64,000 nucleotides of DNA from positions 21,644,618-21,708,617 of the forward strand of contig NC_092863.1 of the NCBI RefSeq assembly GCF_032062135.1, given 5' to 3'. The stretch is from Pyxicephalus adspersus (Eukaryota; Chordata; Amphibia; Anura; Pyxicephalidae). Positions 9,128-20,890 of the stretch are shown one piece after another. The notes below the pieces were generated by a model that worked only from the letters and a program-made list of their open reading frames with translations, was not told where the DNA came from and ran no database searches. Each line of letters opens with the position of its first letter. Position 1 is the stretch's first letter. A program made the translations under genes and the position numbers.

Positions 9128-12100
9128 ATGGCGACACTTAAAATCACCTCGTTAAATGTGAAAAGTTTGAACACCCCAGAAAAACGCTCATCCCTGTTCT
9201 CTGGACTCCACCGGTTCAGAACGCATGTGGCCTTCATTCAGGAAACCCATTTTCAGAGTGACAAACTACCAAAACTTTGGCACCGTAGGTTCCCAACAGT
9301 GTATCATAGCTGCTCCCCTGACTCTCGCTCCAAGGGTATATGCATTTTATTGTCTGATGGGCATTCTTGGTCTCTCAAAGGTATGTATAGTGATGCTGAT
9401 GGGCGGTTGCTGTTTGTCAAGGGATTACTAAATCACCAGATGGTCACTCTGGCCATAGTAAATGCCTCCAACACAGCCCAGGCATCCTTTCACTCTGCAG
9501 TTCTGGTGAGACTATATAAATTCCGTGAGGGCCTCTTTGTACTGGGTGGGGACTTTAACTTTGTCCCAGACCCTGCTGCGGATGTCTCCCGCAACTCTGA
9601 CAGGGGGATACCAGGACAAGGCTGCATTAAACGGGCAATGCTCCGTCATCAAATGATTGATGTTTGGAGAATCTTACATCCATTGGATAGCGACTTCACC
9701 TTTTTCTCTAGACCTCACCAGAGTTACTCACGCATTGACTATTTTTGGATCCGTCACTCCGATCTGATACATGTTCACGACTGCTCTATAGGGACTGCAA
9801 CTTTTTCAGACCATGCACCGTTATTCCTCCATGTTTAATTTCCACACCTTTCTCCTAAGGTATGGAACTGGAAGCTGAACGAGTCCCTCCCGAAGGACAA
9901 GGAAGTCTCAACAGATATTTCTAAGGAGCTTTCTTCTTACTTTTTAACTAACGAGACACCAGGAATGAGCCCCGTTGATCTGGGAAGCTCATAAGGTGGT
10001 GATTCGTGGCATCTTCATAAAACATGGCGCTAGATTTAAAAAGGCGGCTAGACACGAGATATCGGACATGCTCCCTAAAATTGTAACCTTGGAGAAAACT
10101 CACAAACGTACATTAGACATGGACATAGGACAGGAATTGATTATCCTTTGCGAGAAACTAGCCTCCCTCTGCCTCGACAAGGCCAAGGTGATGCTTGCAA
10201 AATGTAGAAGAACATTTTATGAGTTTGGAAATAAGAGCAGCAGAATCCTAGCCAACTCCTTGAAGGCCCAGAAAGTCTGTTCCTTTATTCCCTATATAAA
10301 TTACAATCAGGGGGAGAAGACCCACCTGGTCAAAGACATAGCTGCATGTTTTCGGGCATATTATGAGTCTTTATATAACCTCCACCCCCACGAGCAAAAG
10401 CCGGGGGCAGCCCTGGATAGATTATCTAAGATTAAAGACCATATATCCAACTCTGGTATGCCACAACTATCCCAGTCTGACATTGAGACTCTAGAATTGA
10501 ACTCCAAAGAGAGATAAAATCCACTGCCTTGGGGAAGTTACCTGGATCCTGACGGCTTTACTTTAAAGTACTACAAGGCCTTTCAGGAAATTCTCTCAAC
10601 CCGTTTTCTAGTTGCTTTTAACTTGCTTCTGTCAGGGGGAACGCTATCAAAGGACTCACTTAGTGCCCACATCTCAGTAATCCCTAAGGATGGGAAGGAT
10701 CCCTCGGTATGTACAAGTTATAGGCCAATATCCCTACTAGATCAAGACTTGAAATTATTCACAAAAATTTTGGCTAACAGATTGCAACCTCTATTAAGTA
10801 AATTGATACACTTTGACCAGGTTGGGTTTGTCCCCACTAGAGAGGCAAGAGACAACACGATCCGAGTGGTAAACTGGATTTACCCAATGTACCCATCTCC
10901 CAGCCTTCCTCCTGTCAACTGACACAGAGAAAGCGTTCGACAGAGTTGACTGGCAATTCATGATGCAAACTCAGCAGAAAATTGGATTAGGGGAAAATAT
11001 GCGATCTTGGATTGGTTCATTGTACACCCAACCGATAGCTTCAGGCCGAGTTAATGGATTTTTATCTGAACCTCTACCAATTTCTAATGGCACGAGGCAG
11101 GGATGTCCCCTGTCCCCGTTACTCTTGCCGCATCCATGCCTCTACGGATGTATCAGGACTGCAGACTGGCAGGTCAGAGCATAAGGTTGTGGCCTTTGCC
11201 GATGATCTTCTTTTCTACCTGTCTAGGCCTGTGGTGTCTCTACCTAACCTCATGCAGGAGCTTAAAAGCTATGGTTACCTGTCTAACTTTAAAGTAAACA
11301 TCTCCAAATGCACAGCCCTCAAACTGACCCTACAGGAGACACACCGGGGGCAAATAGCTACCTCCTTTCCCTTTAAATGAGCCACTGGTTCAATTCGTTA
11401 CCTGGAGGTCCAACTAACCCCTGACATAGACAAACTTTTTCCACTGAATTTTACATCTATGTTACAAAAATTATCTACAGATTTTGACCAGTGGATCTCC
11501 CGTACCTTTTCTTGGTTTGGGCGTATCCAGATCATTAAAATGAGCATTCTCCCGAAGTTTCTTTACCTCTTCCAGGCACTCCCTATCAATGTCCCTAGTT
11601 CCTTTTTTAAACAACTGCACACCCAATTATTTAAATTTATCTGGAGCAATAGGATTTCAAGACTGAATAGGAGACTGTTATTCTGGCATAAATGTGTTGG
11701 AGGCTTGAGTGTCCCTAACTTTTCTTTATATTATGCAGCCTCCCATTTAGTGCGAATTGTGGACTGGTGCACATACACGGAGAGTAAACAGTGGGTCCCT
11801 ATGGAACAGAGCTTCTGCACTACCGAATTGAGATATCTCCCATGGGTACAATCCTCTCTGAGACAGAGGGTGGGAAACCACCCCTTGATAAAGGCAACAT
11901 GTAATATAGGCAGCAAATATTTCCCAATTGCAGATACTTCCCCTCAACCCAGCCCTTTAACACCAATCATTGGGAATCCTGCTTTTACCCCAGGAGTAGA
12001 AGATAAGAGATTTCTTGTGCTATGAGAAGCCGGCCTAGACAGGGCAGTAAGTAACCTGGGAAGGGACCATTGGTATTTGATGGAGGATCTCAGATCCCCT

Positions 12101-12876
12101 GACCTACCCTTCGGTCTTGACTTCTGGAGGGCGGCGCAATTATCGCACTTTCTCTGATCTCTGCCTCCTGCACCTACATTTAGGAGATCTCTGTCAGTCT
12201 TTGAGAGACATTGTGCTGGGAAAGATGATTGCAGACATGCTATTTCCCTGATTTACTCTATGCTAAATACGCCACCTAGTGAGTTCTCACCCTCTTTCCT
12301 GGCCTCTTGGTGAGAGTGAGCTGGGGATGACTCTCACTCCCTCCCAGTGTGAACAGATTGTACGCTTGGCACATCAGACGTCAACACACAGCGGAGTGCA
12401 GGAGACAAACTACAAGATCATGACTAGATGGTATCTGACCCCTTATAGGTTATATACAATATTCCCAACAGAGTCTGGGCTGTATTGGAGGTGTGGTGGG
12501 GCCACGGGATCCATGCTACATATATTTTAGTCTTGCCCGGCCCTGAATGGGTCAGAGGGGTGTGTTGGAAAATGTCTGGGAGATCCTGAAGGACCCAACG
12601 TTTTTTCTCCTCCACCTGAATGACTGGCTGCAGAAGGTTTATAAGAATTCGGTGCTAAGACAGCTCCTAAATGTGGCAAAGACCTGTACACCGGGGCTCT
12701 GGAAAAAGACAGAACCTCCCACTGTTAAGCTCTGGCTTCACAAGGTTAATGAAATTATGATGATGGAGGATCTCACTTCTGGTATATATGATAGAACCGA
12801 AAAATTCCTATCTAATTTGGCCCCATGGATAGCGTTCCAGGAATCTGATGAATATATGAGCCTACTAAGTGCCTGA
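9128..12876 (+). pseudogene. LINE-A ORF2: endonuclease and reverse transcriptase, decayed
   Basis: ORF2 starts with MATLKITSLNVKSLNTPEKR. The APE-like endonuclease (9128-9837) shows QETHF, LGGDFNFV, YSRIDYFWI and SDHAPL, so its catalytic motifs are largely preserved up to the first stop. The linker carries LCLDKAKVMLAKC (about 10170). The reverse transcriptase follows in several frames: SYRPISLLDQDLKLF, HFDQVGFVPTREARD, TEKAFDRVDW, NGTRQGCPLSPLL and FADDLLFYL (about 10700-11220). The later part has PKFLYLFQALPINVP and the Cys-rich end YWRCGG...HIF-SC (about 12480-12535). Stops and frame changes at about 9838, 9990, 10517, 10922 and 12025 make it inactive. The family nicks target DNA and reverse-transcribes LINE RNA in the nucleus. 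Confidence 0.9.
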
Positions 12877-13224
12877 GGTGTTCAATATTATGTCTGTTTC
12901 CTCACTACTGTTCTCTCCCTCCCTTTAATAAGTAGTGATTTCTTTACAGGTAGTTCTATCTGGACCGAACCGATGAAACTCCAACTGGGACTTTTTACCC
13001 CCCTTTTTTTTTTTACCTTTTTTACATTTCTTATATTTTGCTACTACTCTGGACTCCTAGAACTTATGTATCTTTGAGACAGTTCCCCCCCCCCCCTTAC
13101 TCTGTTTTGAGCCCCCCCTTTTTCTTCTGATGTCCCCTGAATTTTTCCCCCTACCCCCCTCAATTGGAATATAATGTTTTTCTGTACTGTTTTAATGTGT
13201 TAAAAATAAAATGTTTAAAAAAAA
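12877..13224 (+). other. LINE-A 3' UTR and A-rich tail
   Basis: A C/T-rich 3' UTR with C and T homopolymers (about 12998-13160) ends in TTAAAAATAAAATGTTTAAAAAAAA. An AATAAA signal at 13205 precedes the tail. Confidence 0.7.
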
Positions 13225-13238
13225 TAGTTCCTTCTGAG
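13225..13238. repeat. Right target-site duplication of LINE-A
   Basis: TAGTTCCTTCTGAG directly follows the A tail and pairs with 7391-7404. Confidence 0.65.
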
Positions 13239-13905
13239 ATCTCCTTCAACTTCCTATCTTTAGATCTCCAAATGCTACTGAATTCTCCATGGGAAGGACC
13301 ATGTTCCTTGCTAACCCTTGTAATGCTGCGTCTCCTGCTGGATGTGAACCCCAGAATTCTTTTTGTATTTCAATATTTTTATTAAAGTTTTCAGATGGAG
13401 AAACAAATCAAGTACAACGGTAATATTAGAAAAGTCACGGACACATCATATATGCACGTTCATTAGGACATTAAACACCTTCAGCATTGCCTAACCATAA
13501 GTATTAACCCCATCCATTTATGCATTAAGTATAATGCGTATTAAAAATCAGTACATATATACCAGGAATGGAAAAAATATCATTAACAATCTTTGGTAGA
13601 ACAGTGCAGAAACCAAACTCGTGTCCTAAACATAGGACAAGATAAACAAGACACATAAAACAACACAAAACAAATAGCAAGTGACAAGAAAAAAAAGAGA
13701 AACAACAGAAAAACAAACCACAAAGGATGGGAAAAGGGGGGAAGAGGAAGTGCAATCGGCGAGTCTAATCGGTTCGCCATACCCAGAATCAATGTTATAT
13801 AAAATGATAGCTATATGCTATTGAAAGAAATCCAAGGTTCCCAAATATCATCAAATTTGTCCAATGAGTTCTTTAGGCTATGGGTCTATCATTTACCATA
13901 ATCCA

Positions 13906-14925
13906 ATTTCATTTGGTGATAATGGGATCCAGAGGTATCAAGGACGATCTCCATGCCTTAGCCAGTGATATCCTGCCCGCCAGTAAGATTAACCTGATCA
14001 GTTTCATCGTGGATCTAGGGAGGGCCACAGCAATCTTGTTAAACAAGGCCGCCTCCACTGTACTACAAATCTCCTGCTTTAAAATTCTAGAAATCAACCT
14101 AAACACCTTGTCCCAAAATAACCTCGCAATCGGACGTGACCACCAAATATGTAGCATAAAACCTCTGGAATCACAGCCTCAGAAACATTGGGGGGAAGCT
14201 GATGGAAACATCTTTGCTAGTCTAGCCGGGGTAAGGAACCACGTAAGTGCCAAAGAGTTCAAAGATATCCTGGAAAGAGAGTATATCATGTCCCACCACT
14301 CTTCTAATTCCCATGAGGTGCCAAACTCAGATTCCCAGTCTAGCATATATTGCAATTGGTGGTGGGGGCAACTAGGGCCGAATAGATAACAGAAATTTGT
14401 CCTCTTGTAGAGTTTATTGAGGAGCATGTGCTTTGAATTGGGAAGACCACATAGGTCTCGGGGCCTGTCTAATTATCGTATTAATATATGAGGTCAATTG
14501 TCTATAGTGAAAATGTTCCGTTGAAGGAATTTCAAATTTACTGATCAAGTGGTCCCATGTAACAATTGCGTGTACATCTATCAAATCTTTCACCCGTTGA
14601 AAGCCCTTGGAAATCCACCAATTAAAGTCAACCGGGTATTGGCCCCGCGGAAAATCTGGATTATTCCAGTGTGGGGTTAGAGGTTTATGTCTAGAATATA
14701 GTGTTGGGTGATCGCTGAATTTATCCCAAAGCTGAATGGAGTGAGACAGAGCCGGGCATTTTATTAATCCTCTCGGACCCTTCCTGCGCCACATAATGGA
14801 TTCTATAGAGTCCAGAAAGCCATCCTGGTTCTATATCTCAACCCATTGAGGTCGGGCTCCATGCAAAGTACTTAGCGAAAATTGTGCCACCTGAGCCGCC
14901 ACATATTAATACTTCAAGTGGGGTA
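13906..14925 (-). pseudogene. LINE-B ORF2, C-terminal part
   Basis: Minus-strand frames read GVPHLKYY at the LTR junction, then WDKFSDHPTLYSRHKPLTPHW, DVHAIVTWDHLISKFEIPS and FHYRQLTSYINT. They then give the Cys/His-Trp end, with MLHIWWSRPIARLFWD. This is the region downstream of the reverse transcriptase in L1 ORF2, ending near a C-x2-C/H-W domain. Several frameshifts occur. It continues 15517-17003 across the LTR insertion. Confidence 0.8.
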
Positions 14926-14926
14926 C
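14922..14926. repeat. 5-bp target duplication (GGTAC), left of the solo LTR
   Basis: GGTAC precedes the LTR and is repeated at 15512-15516. Removing the LTR and one copy restores the ORF2 frame, in which GVP is followed by HLKY. Confidence 0.85.
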
Positions 14927-15511
14927 TGTCACGGTCCCTTCCGTGACAGAAGTTTGAGGATCTGTCAGACTAGCTGCATGTGTGATTATCTGACAGCCTC
15001 TTTGGTTTTACTTGTTGCTGTGTTGTTGTTTGTAATGACCACTCCCCTTGTATCAGGTGCAGCTGGGGCTCATTACTGCTCTTCCATTTAGTCTGGCCTC
15101 ACACTTCATGCTGTGCGGTTAATATTCACTACTGGGATGTGAATAGCTGGAGTGTCCTGCCATTCTGAGTTCCTGTTGATTTCTGCTTATAAGATAAGTT
15201 GCCGTTCTTTTGGTGTATTGGTGTTTTGTTTAGGTATTTGTTGTTTATTAGGCCTCAGGGAGACACTGGGTCCTTCATAGGGGAAGGGACCAGCAGTCTC
15301 AATCCAGACCCTACTGCTAGGGCTGTGCAGGGCTAGCAGGGCCTAGGTTCCTGGGTATGAGTATCCCTACCTTCAGGGGATGCTCATATGGTTAGGAGTC
15401 AGGGCTGGATTAGGGTTTTGCAAGGGGTGACCATTCCTTTTTCCCTAGGTATTTGAGGCCCAGTAGTTTATACACCTTCCTGTTACCCTCCCCTCCCTGT
15501 CATTCGTGACA
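14927..15511 (+). mobile_element. Solo LTR (585 bp) inside LINE-B
   Basis: It begins TGTCACGG and ends CGTGACA (TG...CA), with a 5-bp GGTAC duplication, as expected for a solo LTR of a Ty3/gypsy- or retrovirus-type element. A TATA-like TTATAAGA at about 15188 suggests + orientation. Both ends are short palindromes (for example TGTCACGG...CCGTGACA at the left). A 155-bp piece of the same LTR is present in reverse at 2450-2606. Confidence 0.8.
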
Positions 15512-15516
15512 GGTAC

Positions 15517-17003
15517 TCCCAGTCCTCCCATGCGTTTAGGAGCAAATAAGGTGTCTTTTCGAATTCTGGCCTTTTTTCCTGCCCAGATAAACCTCATTAC
15601 TCTAGACTGAAGGAGTGCTATCTCCTTCATAGGAACCTGAACAGGGAGAGTGCGAAATAAATAAAGCAGTCTAGGGAGCAGATTCATTTTAACAGTAGCT
15701 ATGCGTCCCAGCCACGAAGGAGGGGAGAGGGCCCAGCGCCTGAGATCCGCGTAGAGTTTTTTAAAGAGGGGTGCATAGTTAGGTTTGTAAAGATTACTAT
15801 ATGTAGGGGTCAACTGAATGCCTAAATACTGAATTGAGTCCCTATGCCACCTGAAGTCAAATTTGTCCTGAATCACTGCCAGCGTCCCTATGGGGATATT
15901 TATGTTTAGGGCCTGAGACTTAGCGTTATTTACCCGTAGGCCTGAACATAGCGAAAAATCATCTAGGAGTTTCAGAAGATTGGGCAAAGTAGTAATTGGA
16001 GAGGTAATAAAAATCAAAATATCGTCAGCAAAGAGGGCACATTTATGTTCAATCTGACCACAAGTAATTCCCTTGATGTTAGGGTCCATTCGCATGGCTA
16101 TTGCCAGGGGTTCAATCTCCAAGGCAAACAAAAGAGGTGAGAGAGGACATCCCTGCCTAGTCCCCCTTTCTAATTGGGAGTGTTTTAGAAAAGAAACCCC
16201 CCAACGATATTTTCGCTTCTGGGGTGTCATAAAGCGCTAGCAACAAGTTAGTAAAGTGGGCCCCAAAGTTCATCCTGGAAAGAACCTGAAATAGATATCT
16301 CCAGGTAAACTGTCAAAAGCCTTTTGGAGATCCAAGGAAAGCAACATAGCTTGACGTGGGAGGCCTCCGTCCCAGCTAGAGTTAACCATTGATAAAAGGT
16401 CAATAGCCCTTCTTGTTTGATCTGGAGCCTGTCTATGTTGCATAAAACCCATTTGGTCTGGGTGGATATATGCGCATATAATCTTTAACATAATCTTTGT
16501 CATAATTTTGAGGTCACAGTTTATCAAGGAGATGGGCCTGTAATTGGCTATCTCTGAGGCTTCCTTTCCCGGTTTGGGAATCACACTAATAAATGCTCTA
16601 TTGGCATCGCCATTAAAGAGTTCCCCTCCCGTAGATAATTAAGGTAACCGACCAGATGCGGCGCCAGCACTGGGCTAAATGTTTTATAGTACAAGTTGGA
16701 AAAACCATCCGGCCCTGGCGAGCTGCCCAATTTAATAACTCTGAGAGCCCCATTCAATTCCTCAATTGTGAATGGACGTTCCATAATAGCTTTATGTTTA
16801 GGATGCAGCTTGGGGAGGTCAATTCTGTCAAGGAACCCTTCAATTCCTGCTCTGGAAATTGATTCCTCGGAGCTGTACAGTCGACTATAAAAGTCTTCAA
16901 AAGCGGCCAATATTTTTTCAAGGTTTTGAGATAACTTACCATCCTTGACCTTAATTTTAGGAAGGGCATGGGACCTAGGCCTAGGGTTAAGTTTACTAAC
17001 CAA
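15517..17003 (-). pseudogene. LINE-B ORF2, reverse transcriptase domain
   Basis: Minus-strand frames give FNGALRVIKLGSSPGPDGFSN (about 16790-16690), SEIANYRPISLINCDLKIM (16560-16500), HPDQMGFMQHRQAPDQTRR, SLDLQKAFDSL, RGTRQGCPLSPLLFALE (16160-16110) and ALFADDILIFI (about 16040). Thereafter come YLGIQLTP, LGRIATVKMNLLPRLLYLFR and KRMGGLGVP at the LTR. The FADD active site is intact. Frameshifts are present near 16590 and 16235, so it is inactive. This is an L1-type reverse transcriptase, of a different lineage from LINE-A and LINE-D. Confidence 0.9.
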
Positions 17004-18290
17004 TAGGCTGCCTGGTTTGTAGCTTCATAAAAAAAATTTGTAAGATGCCCAGCGTATTGATTTCTCTGCCCTAGTCGTTAGGAGCAAGTTAAGTTCAGTG
17101 CGTTTAGCCTCCAGCTGGGACTTCGGTCCAGAAAGGGGGGGTAGCCTTGTGCTGTCGCTGCAATCTGTCATATTCTTGGAAACAGGTGTCAATCAATTTA
17201 TTATCTTCCCTTTTGCGTGACGTCCCTATCTTGATCAACTCCCCCAGGATATAAGCTTTATGGGCTTCCCAACTGATAGCTAGGGAGGTCTTGCTTGCAA
17301 CATTAATCTGAAAATAGCCAGTTAGCATTGATTCTATCTCCCCTCTTACCAATGTATCCGATACAAAACTTTCATTAAATCTCCAGCGGAATCCGACCTG
17401 AGGCCGGCTAAAACCTGTCAGATACAGAGCTAAGGGGTCATGATCGGACCAAGGGGTTGACAAGATTCGGGTCCCAAGTACGTTAGAGAGCATTTGAGAC
17501 AGAACAAACCCATGATCAATACGGGAGTACTGGTTATGGGCCGCTGAAAAATAGGTATACTCCCTGACAATCTATGAGGTCATATTTTCTCAGCAAGAGA
17601 GAAAAGCCATGACTTTTTTTTGGAGGGTCCCTATATCCGCTTAATTTAGATTTATCTGGAATATGATCCAAGACCAAATTAGAGTCACCTAACAAGATAA
17701 GAGAGCCCTTTACTTTGGACCCAATCTCATTCAGAAAAGCATAGAAAAAAACCAATTGACCCTCATTGGGCGCATAGTACGACACTAGTGTAATAGGCTG
17801 TGATCCCATTTAACCAACCACCATCAGGAACCTGCCAGAAAATTTTGTAAACCAAGGAGGATCGGGTCCCTCCCCGACCCCCGGGAACCACCAGATCCCG
17901 CATCCCAAGGAGAAGTCTCACCACCTGTGCATTTAGGAGCTCCAAAAAACTCCATCTCGTCAGGGAGAAGGACAAATAAATAAGACCTGAACTAGAATCC
18001 CTGTTGGTTGAGAAAATGTGTAACCCCCCCAGAACCCATAGCCCACCAAAATATAAGTACTGAGACATGTGTTCCCATCAAAACCAATTTGGCAAAACAA
18101 TCAACACAGTAACCCGAGGAAATCACATGCTTGATAATGGCTCGGCAGCCACTAAACAAAAAGCCCAATAACGCAAAAAAAAAATTTTCACCTAGGACAA
18201 TGCTAATCAGTAGTAATAAAAACACCCACCATTGAATCATAGTAATAGATAATGACATAAAGGCAGATCAAGGGCCTCAATAACCTTAAG
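17004..18290 (-). pseudogene. LINE-B ORF2, endonuclease domain, N-terminus degraded
   Basis: Minus-strand motifs are PITLVSYYAPNEGQ (about 17795-17755), ILLGDSNLVLDH (about 17690, for the usual GGDFN), STPWSDHDPLALYL (about 17450), then the linker KTSLAISWEAHKAYILGEL. The first third (17810-18290), which should hold the NVxGLNxPxKR and QETH motifs, is scrambled by frameshifts. Only PDGxWL-like sequence at about 17830 is recognisable. Confidence 0.7.
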
Positions 18291-18488
18291 CTCTGTTTAA
18301 AAAATACAAATAAAACAGAAAACTATCAATATTAGAGCTACAGCATATTGACTACCAAAACAATGCACCCAAACCTATGCCATCAGCAAAAAAGCAGTAA
18401 AGAAACTTAGCTAAAACTCTGCAAAGTGCAGAAAAGAGGTAGTCATCAAAAAAAGATACTGTTACAGGATAGCGTCCCACAAACAATT
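18291..18488 (-). other. LINE-B inter-ORF spacer
   Basis: A-rich on the + strand. No additional feature was seen. Confidence 0.5.
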
Positions 18489-19544
18489 TCAAGGCATCTT
18501 CTGAAAGTGTTTCCCAGATGTCTTAGCCTTGTTCCATAGCGGGTACAAAGATGTGGCAGCTTCCTTGCTTAGTGTATGGGGAACATCCGCCTTCTGGATT
18601 AGTTCCAAATCTTTAAGGAGTTGTTCTCCCTCTTTAGAAGAGGAGAAGGAGAAACTCTTCCCTTGAAGATGAAAAATCAATTTTAAAGGGAAAGCCCACC
18701 TATATTTAATCTTGTGATCAATCAAAACTTGCAATAGGTGTTTAGGCGCTCTCTTGCGTTGAATAGTAAATGGTGTTATGTCAGAGAAGATTTGTATCAG
18801 GTGGCCTTCCATCTCAATATGATCCATGCCCCTTGTTACTTTCAACAGAGCTTATTTCGTAGAAAAGTAGTGAGGCTTGACAATTACATCTCTGGGTGGG
18901 CCATCCTGCCTAGGCGCCACCAAGGCCCTGTGCGCCCTGTCATTTACAAAGTGTGATTCTGGTAAGTCAGGTAAGAGATCTTGTAGGAAGCGCCGCACAG
19001 CCTCTGTAACATCTTTCACTGATTCAGGGAGGCCCCTGATCCTAAAATTATTTCTACGAGACCTATTTTCCAAATCATCAAGCCTAAGCTGCAGGTCCTC
19101 AATCCGACCATTTAAGACCGTAGTTTCCGTGGAATTCTGGTTAACCTGTGTCACAGTTTCATCCACTCTTTTCTCAAAAATATCAATTCTGGTGCCCACA
19201 TTCTGTATATCTTGGGGCAATTCAGATGTGATAGTCTCTGTAACTTTGGCCAACTCTGTTTGCAACAATTCAGCCAGGTTAAGGTACAGCCTATTTTCCG
19301 CCGATGGGAAGTCAGAGGGGGGTGAAGAGGCCTTGGGATCCTGTGTCAGACCCCTAAATCTGGAACCATTTGCAGGGGTTAGAATATGTGAGCTTTGAGA
19401 AGACAAGTCCTCTCCCTGTAAAGGCTGAAAGCCCTGCACCACAGGCAAGGGCAATGGGGGGGGGGCTGTGACATGAAGATGCAGGGGGAATCCTGTGTGC
19501 CCTGGGTGCTGGCTGGTGAGGAGTGGGGAGAGCTCCCCTCCCAC
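18489..19544 (-). pseudogene. LINE-B ORF1 (L1 ORF1p-like), one frameshift
   Basis: The upstream frame (19544-18852) has a Pro/Ser-rich N-terminus. A coiled-coil-like stretch follows (NLAELLQTELAKVTETI through VTQVNQNSTETTVLNG). Then comes LDDLENRSRRNNFRIRGLPE, the hallmark junction to the RRM domain. The second frame (18845-18489) continues with the C-terminal domain: TPFTIQRKRAPKHLLQVL and KIKYRWAFPLKLIFHLQGK. A single frame change near 18850 separates the two halves, otherwise the length (about 350 residues) is normal for the family. Product role in the family: trimeric RNA-binding chaperone. Confidence 0.85.
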
Positions 19545-19960
19545 CCCTTGTCCACTGGTCCCCTGCCTGTACCCTTAGGCGATACCTGCTCCCTCTCCAG
19601 TAATGCAGAGCCTGCAGCCACGTGCACGTCCCGGGGAGCCGCCATCTTGGAAGCCGGCCGCTGGGACTGTGAGCCGGGATTGCGGTCCTTTGTCTTCACC
19701 CCTAGAACTTTTTATCTCCTTGGACTTACTTTCCTTATCTTGGCATGCTTCTTTAAAATAGATAGCACCCCAGTTTGGATGGCAACATCCTGTGAGTTTG
19801 AGTTGGGGCCTGTGGTGAGTATTTTAGACTTTCTGCAACCGCCTGATCTATCTTTTTATCTCCTGGGACTCACTTCCTTATCTCGGCATGCTTCTTCAAC
19901 GCATATAACACACCCCAGGTTAAATGGAAACACTTTTGTGCCATGTGCCAAACATGATTC
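19545..19960 (-). other. LINE-B 5' region with direct repeats
   Basis: It contains AAGATGGCGGC on the minus strand near 19640, like the YY1 sites at L1 starts. Two diverged direct repeats occur at 19702-19795 and 19845-19940, sharing TTTTTATCTCCT, CTTCCTTATCT and GGCATGCTTCTT. Confidence 0.55.
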
Positions 19961-20265
19961 TCTTTAAGGGTGCTTGTGGACTGAGAAAGTGACCGCCTTC
20001 TATTCTTAACTTCACAGGGTGAGCTCTTGTCCCTGACCCTCTTTTAGAGAACCAACGGATAGGACTGGGAGAAGCCAGATGTCTTATTTTTCTGAGATGT
20101 TTTTTTTCAGGGTTTTTATCCCTGTTATAAGGTAGTATAAAAAAAACCCAAATGTATATCTGTCCAGGTCAAATGTCAAAAAATATTTAACGAAAGATTG
20201 TTCTCTATACTTGCTGGACAGATAGTACTTGAGTGGCAGACGGGGAAAGTACCTGGAGCTACCGT
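19961..20265. other. No recognisable feature
   Basis: Sequence between LINE-B and the TTTCCCCG repeat. Possibly a continuation of the sequence into which LINE-B was inserted. Confidence 0.3.
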
Positions 20266-20310
20266 GTTTCCCCGATGATAAGGCAGGGCCATCAAATAAG
20301 ACAGCCCCCC
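20266..20310 (+). repeat. hAT-like terminus fragment
   Basis: GTGTTTCCCCGATGATAAGG resembles the common TTTCCCCGAAAATAAG terminus of non-autonomous hAT-type repeats. Only this end was recognised. Confidence 0.35.
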
Positions 20311-20890
20311 CTTTTTAAAAAAAACAATTGCTCACAATTGAGTCCAAACACAGATTCAAGCATAAAAACTTACAAGTTTGTAAAACTCATGAAAACTCCC
20401 ATGTAAACACTGTTACCTATATAAATATATAACATATATATATACATACATATATGTGTACCTATGTACACACCTGCAACATTTTTTTAAATAAATATAT
20501 ATACAAAGTTTAAAAAACAAAAAATGCACCAGCAATAAATTGCAGAACCCTATGCAAAAGATGCAGAACACACTTACCAGACATATTGCACAAGAAGAAA
20601 CAGCCTGGCAGAACAGAGTCCTCTGCACATTTAAATATGGTGCCGGAAAAAATAAAACGCAGATAGAAAGAAGTAAATATTCTTTTTTGTGCAACTTTAC
20701 TAACTATACAAGACGCCCAGCCAGACGCTGGAGGGGGCCAAACTTATCCCAGTACAGAGAAAGAGATTTAAAAAACTGTGGGTATGCTGGCAACTAATAA
20801 AACCCCAGACTCAGACAGTTTCTATGTGGAAATTTTAAAACTGCTTACAGAAGAGTGCTGGCTCCACAGGGCATAGTGTTGGACCCTCTC
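20311..20890. other. AT-rich sequence, no gene
   Basis: It contains TA-rich short repeats at 20420-20510. No named element was identified. Confidence 0.4.

Larger units (their letters stand above)
7405..13224 (+). mobile_element. LINE-A: L1/Tx1-type retrotransposon, full length but decayed
   Basis: About 5.8 kb with a GC-rich 5' region, a broken ORF1 (about 7740-8463), an inter-ORF spacer with a perfect hairpin, a broken ORF2 (9128-12876), a C/T-rich 3' UTR, and the A-rich tail GTTAAAAATAAAATG then AAAAAAAA. It is flanked by a 14-bp imperfect duplication. The endonuclease plus reverse transcriptase architecture and the ORF1 type place it in the L1/Tx1 group. It was inserted into the DIRS element. 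Confidence 0.85.
13360..19960 (-). mobile_element. LINE-B: L1-type retrotransposon with solo LTR insertion
   Basis: A minus-strand LINE about 6 kb long after removing the 585-bp LTR and its target duplication. The 3' end is at about 13360-13390 (T-rich on the + strand, with AATAAA on the minus strand). ORF2 spans about 18260-13906 and ORF1 is at 19544-18489. The 5' region contains AAGATGGCGGC (about 19640) and two direct repeats of about 145 bp (19702-19940). The 5' boundary is uncertain. Confidence 0.8.

Noticed and set aside
18877..19398. 173-residue + strand open frame
   Set aside because: It is antisense to the LINE-B ORF1, whose minus-strand frame has the clear L1 ORF1 signature.
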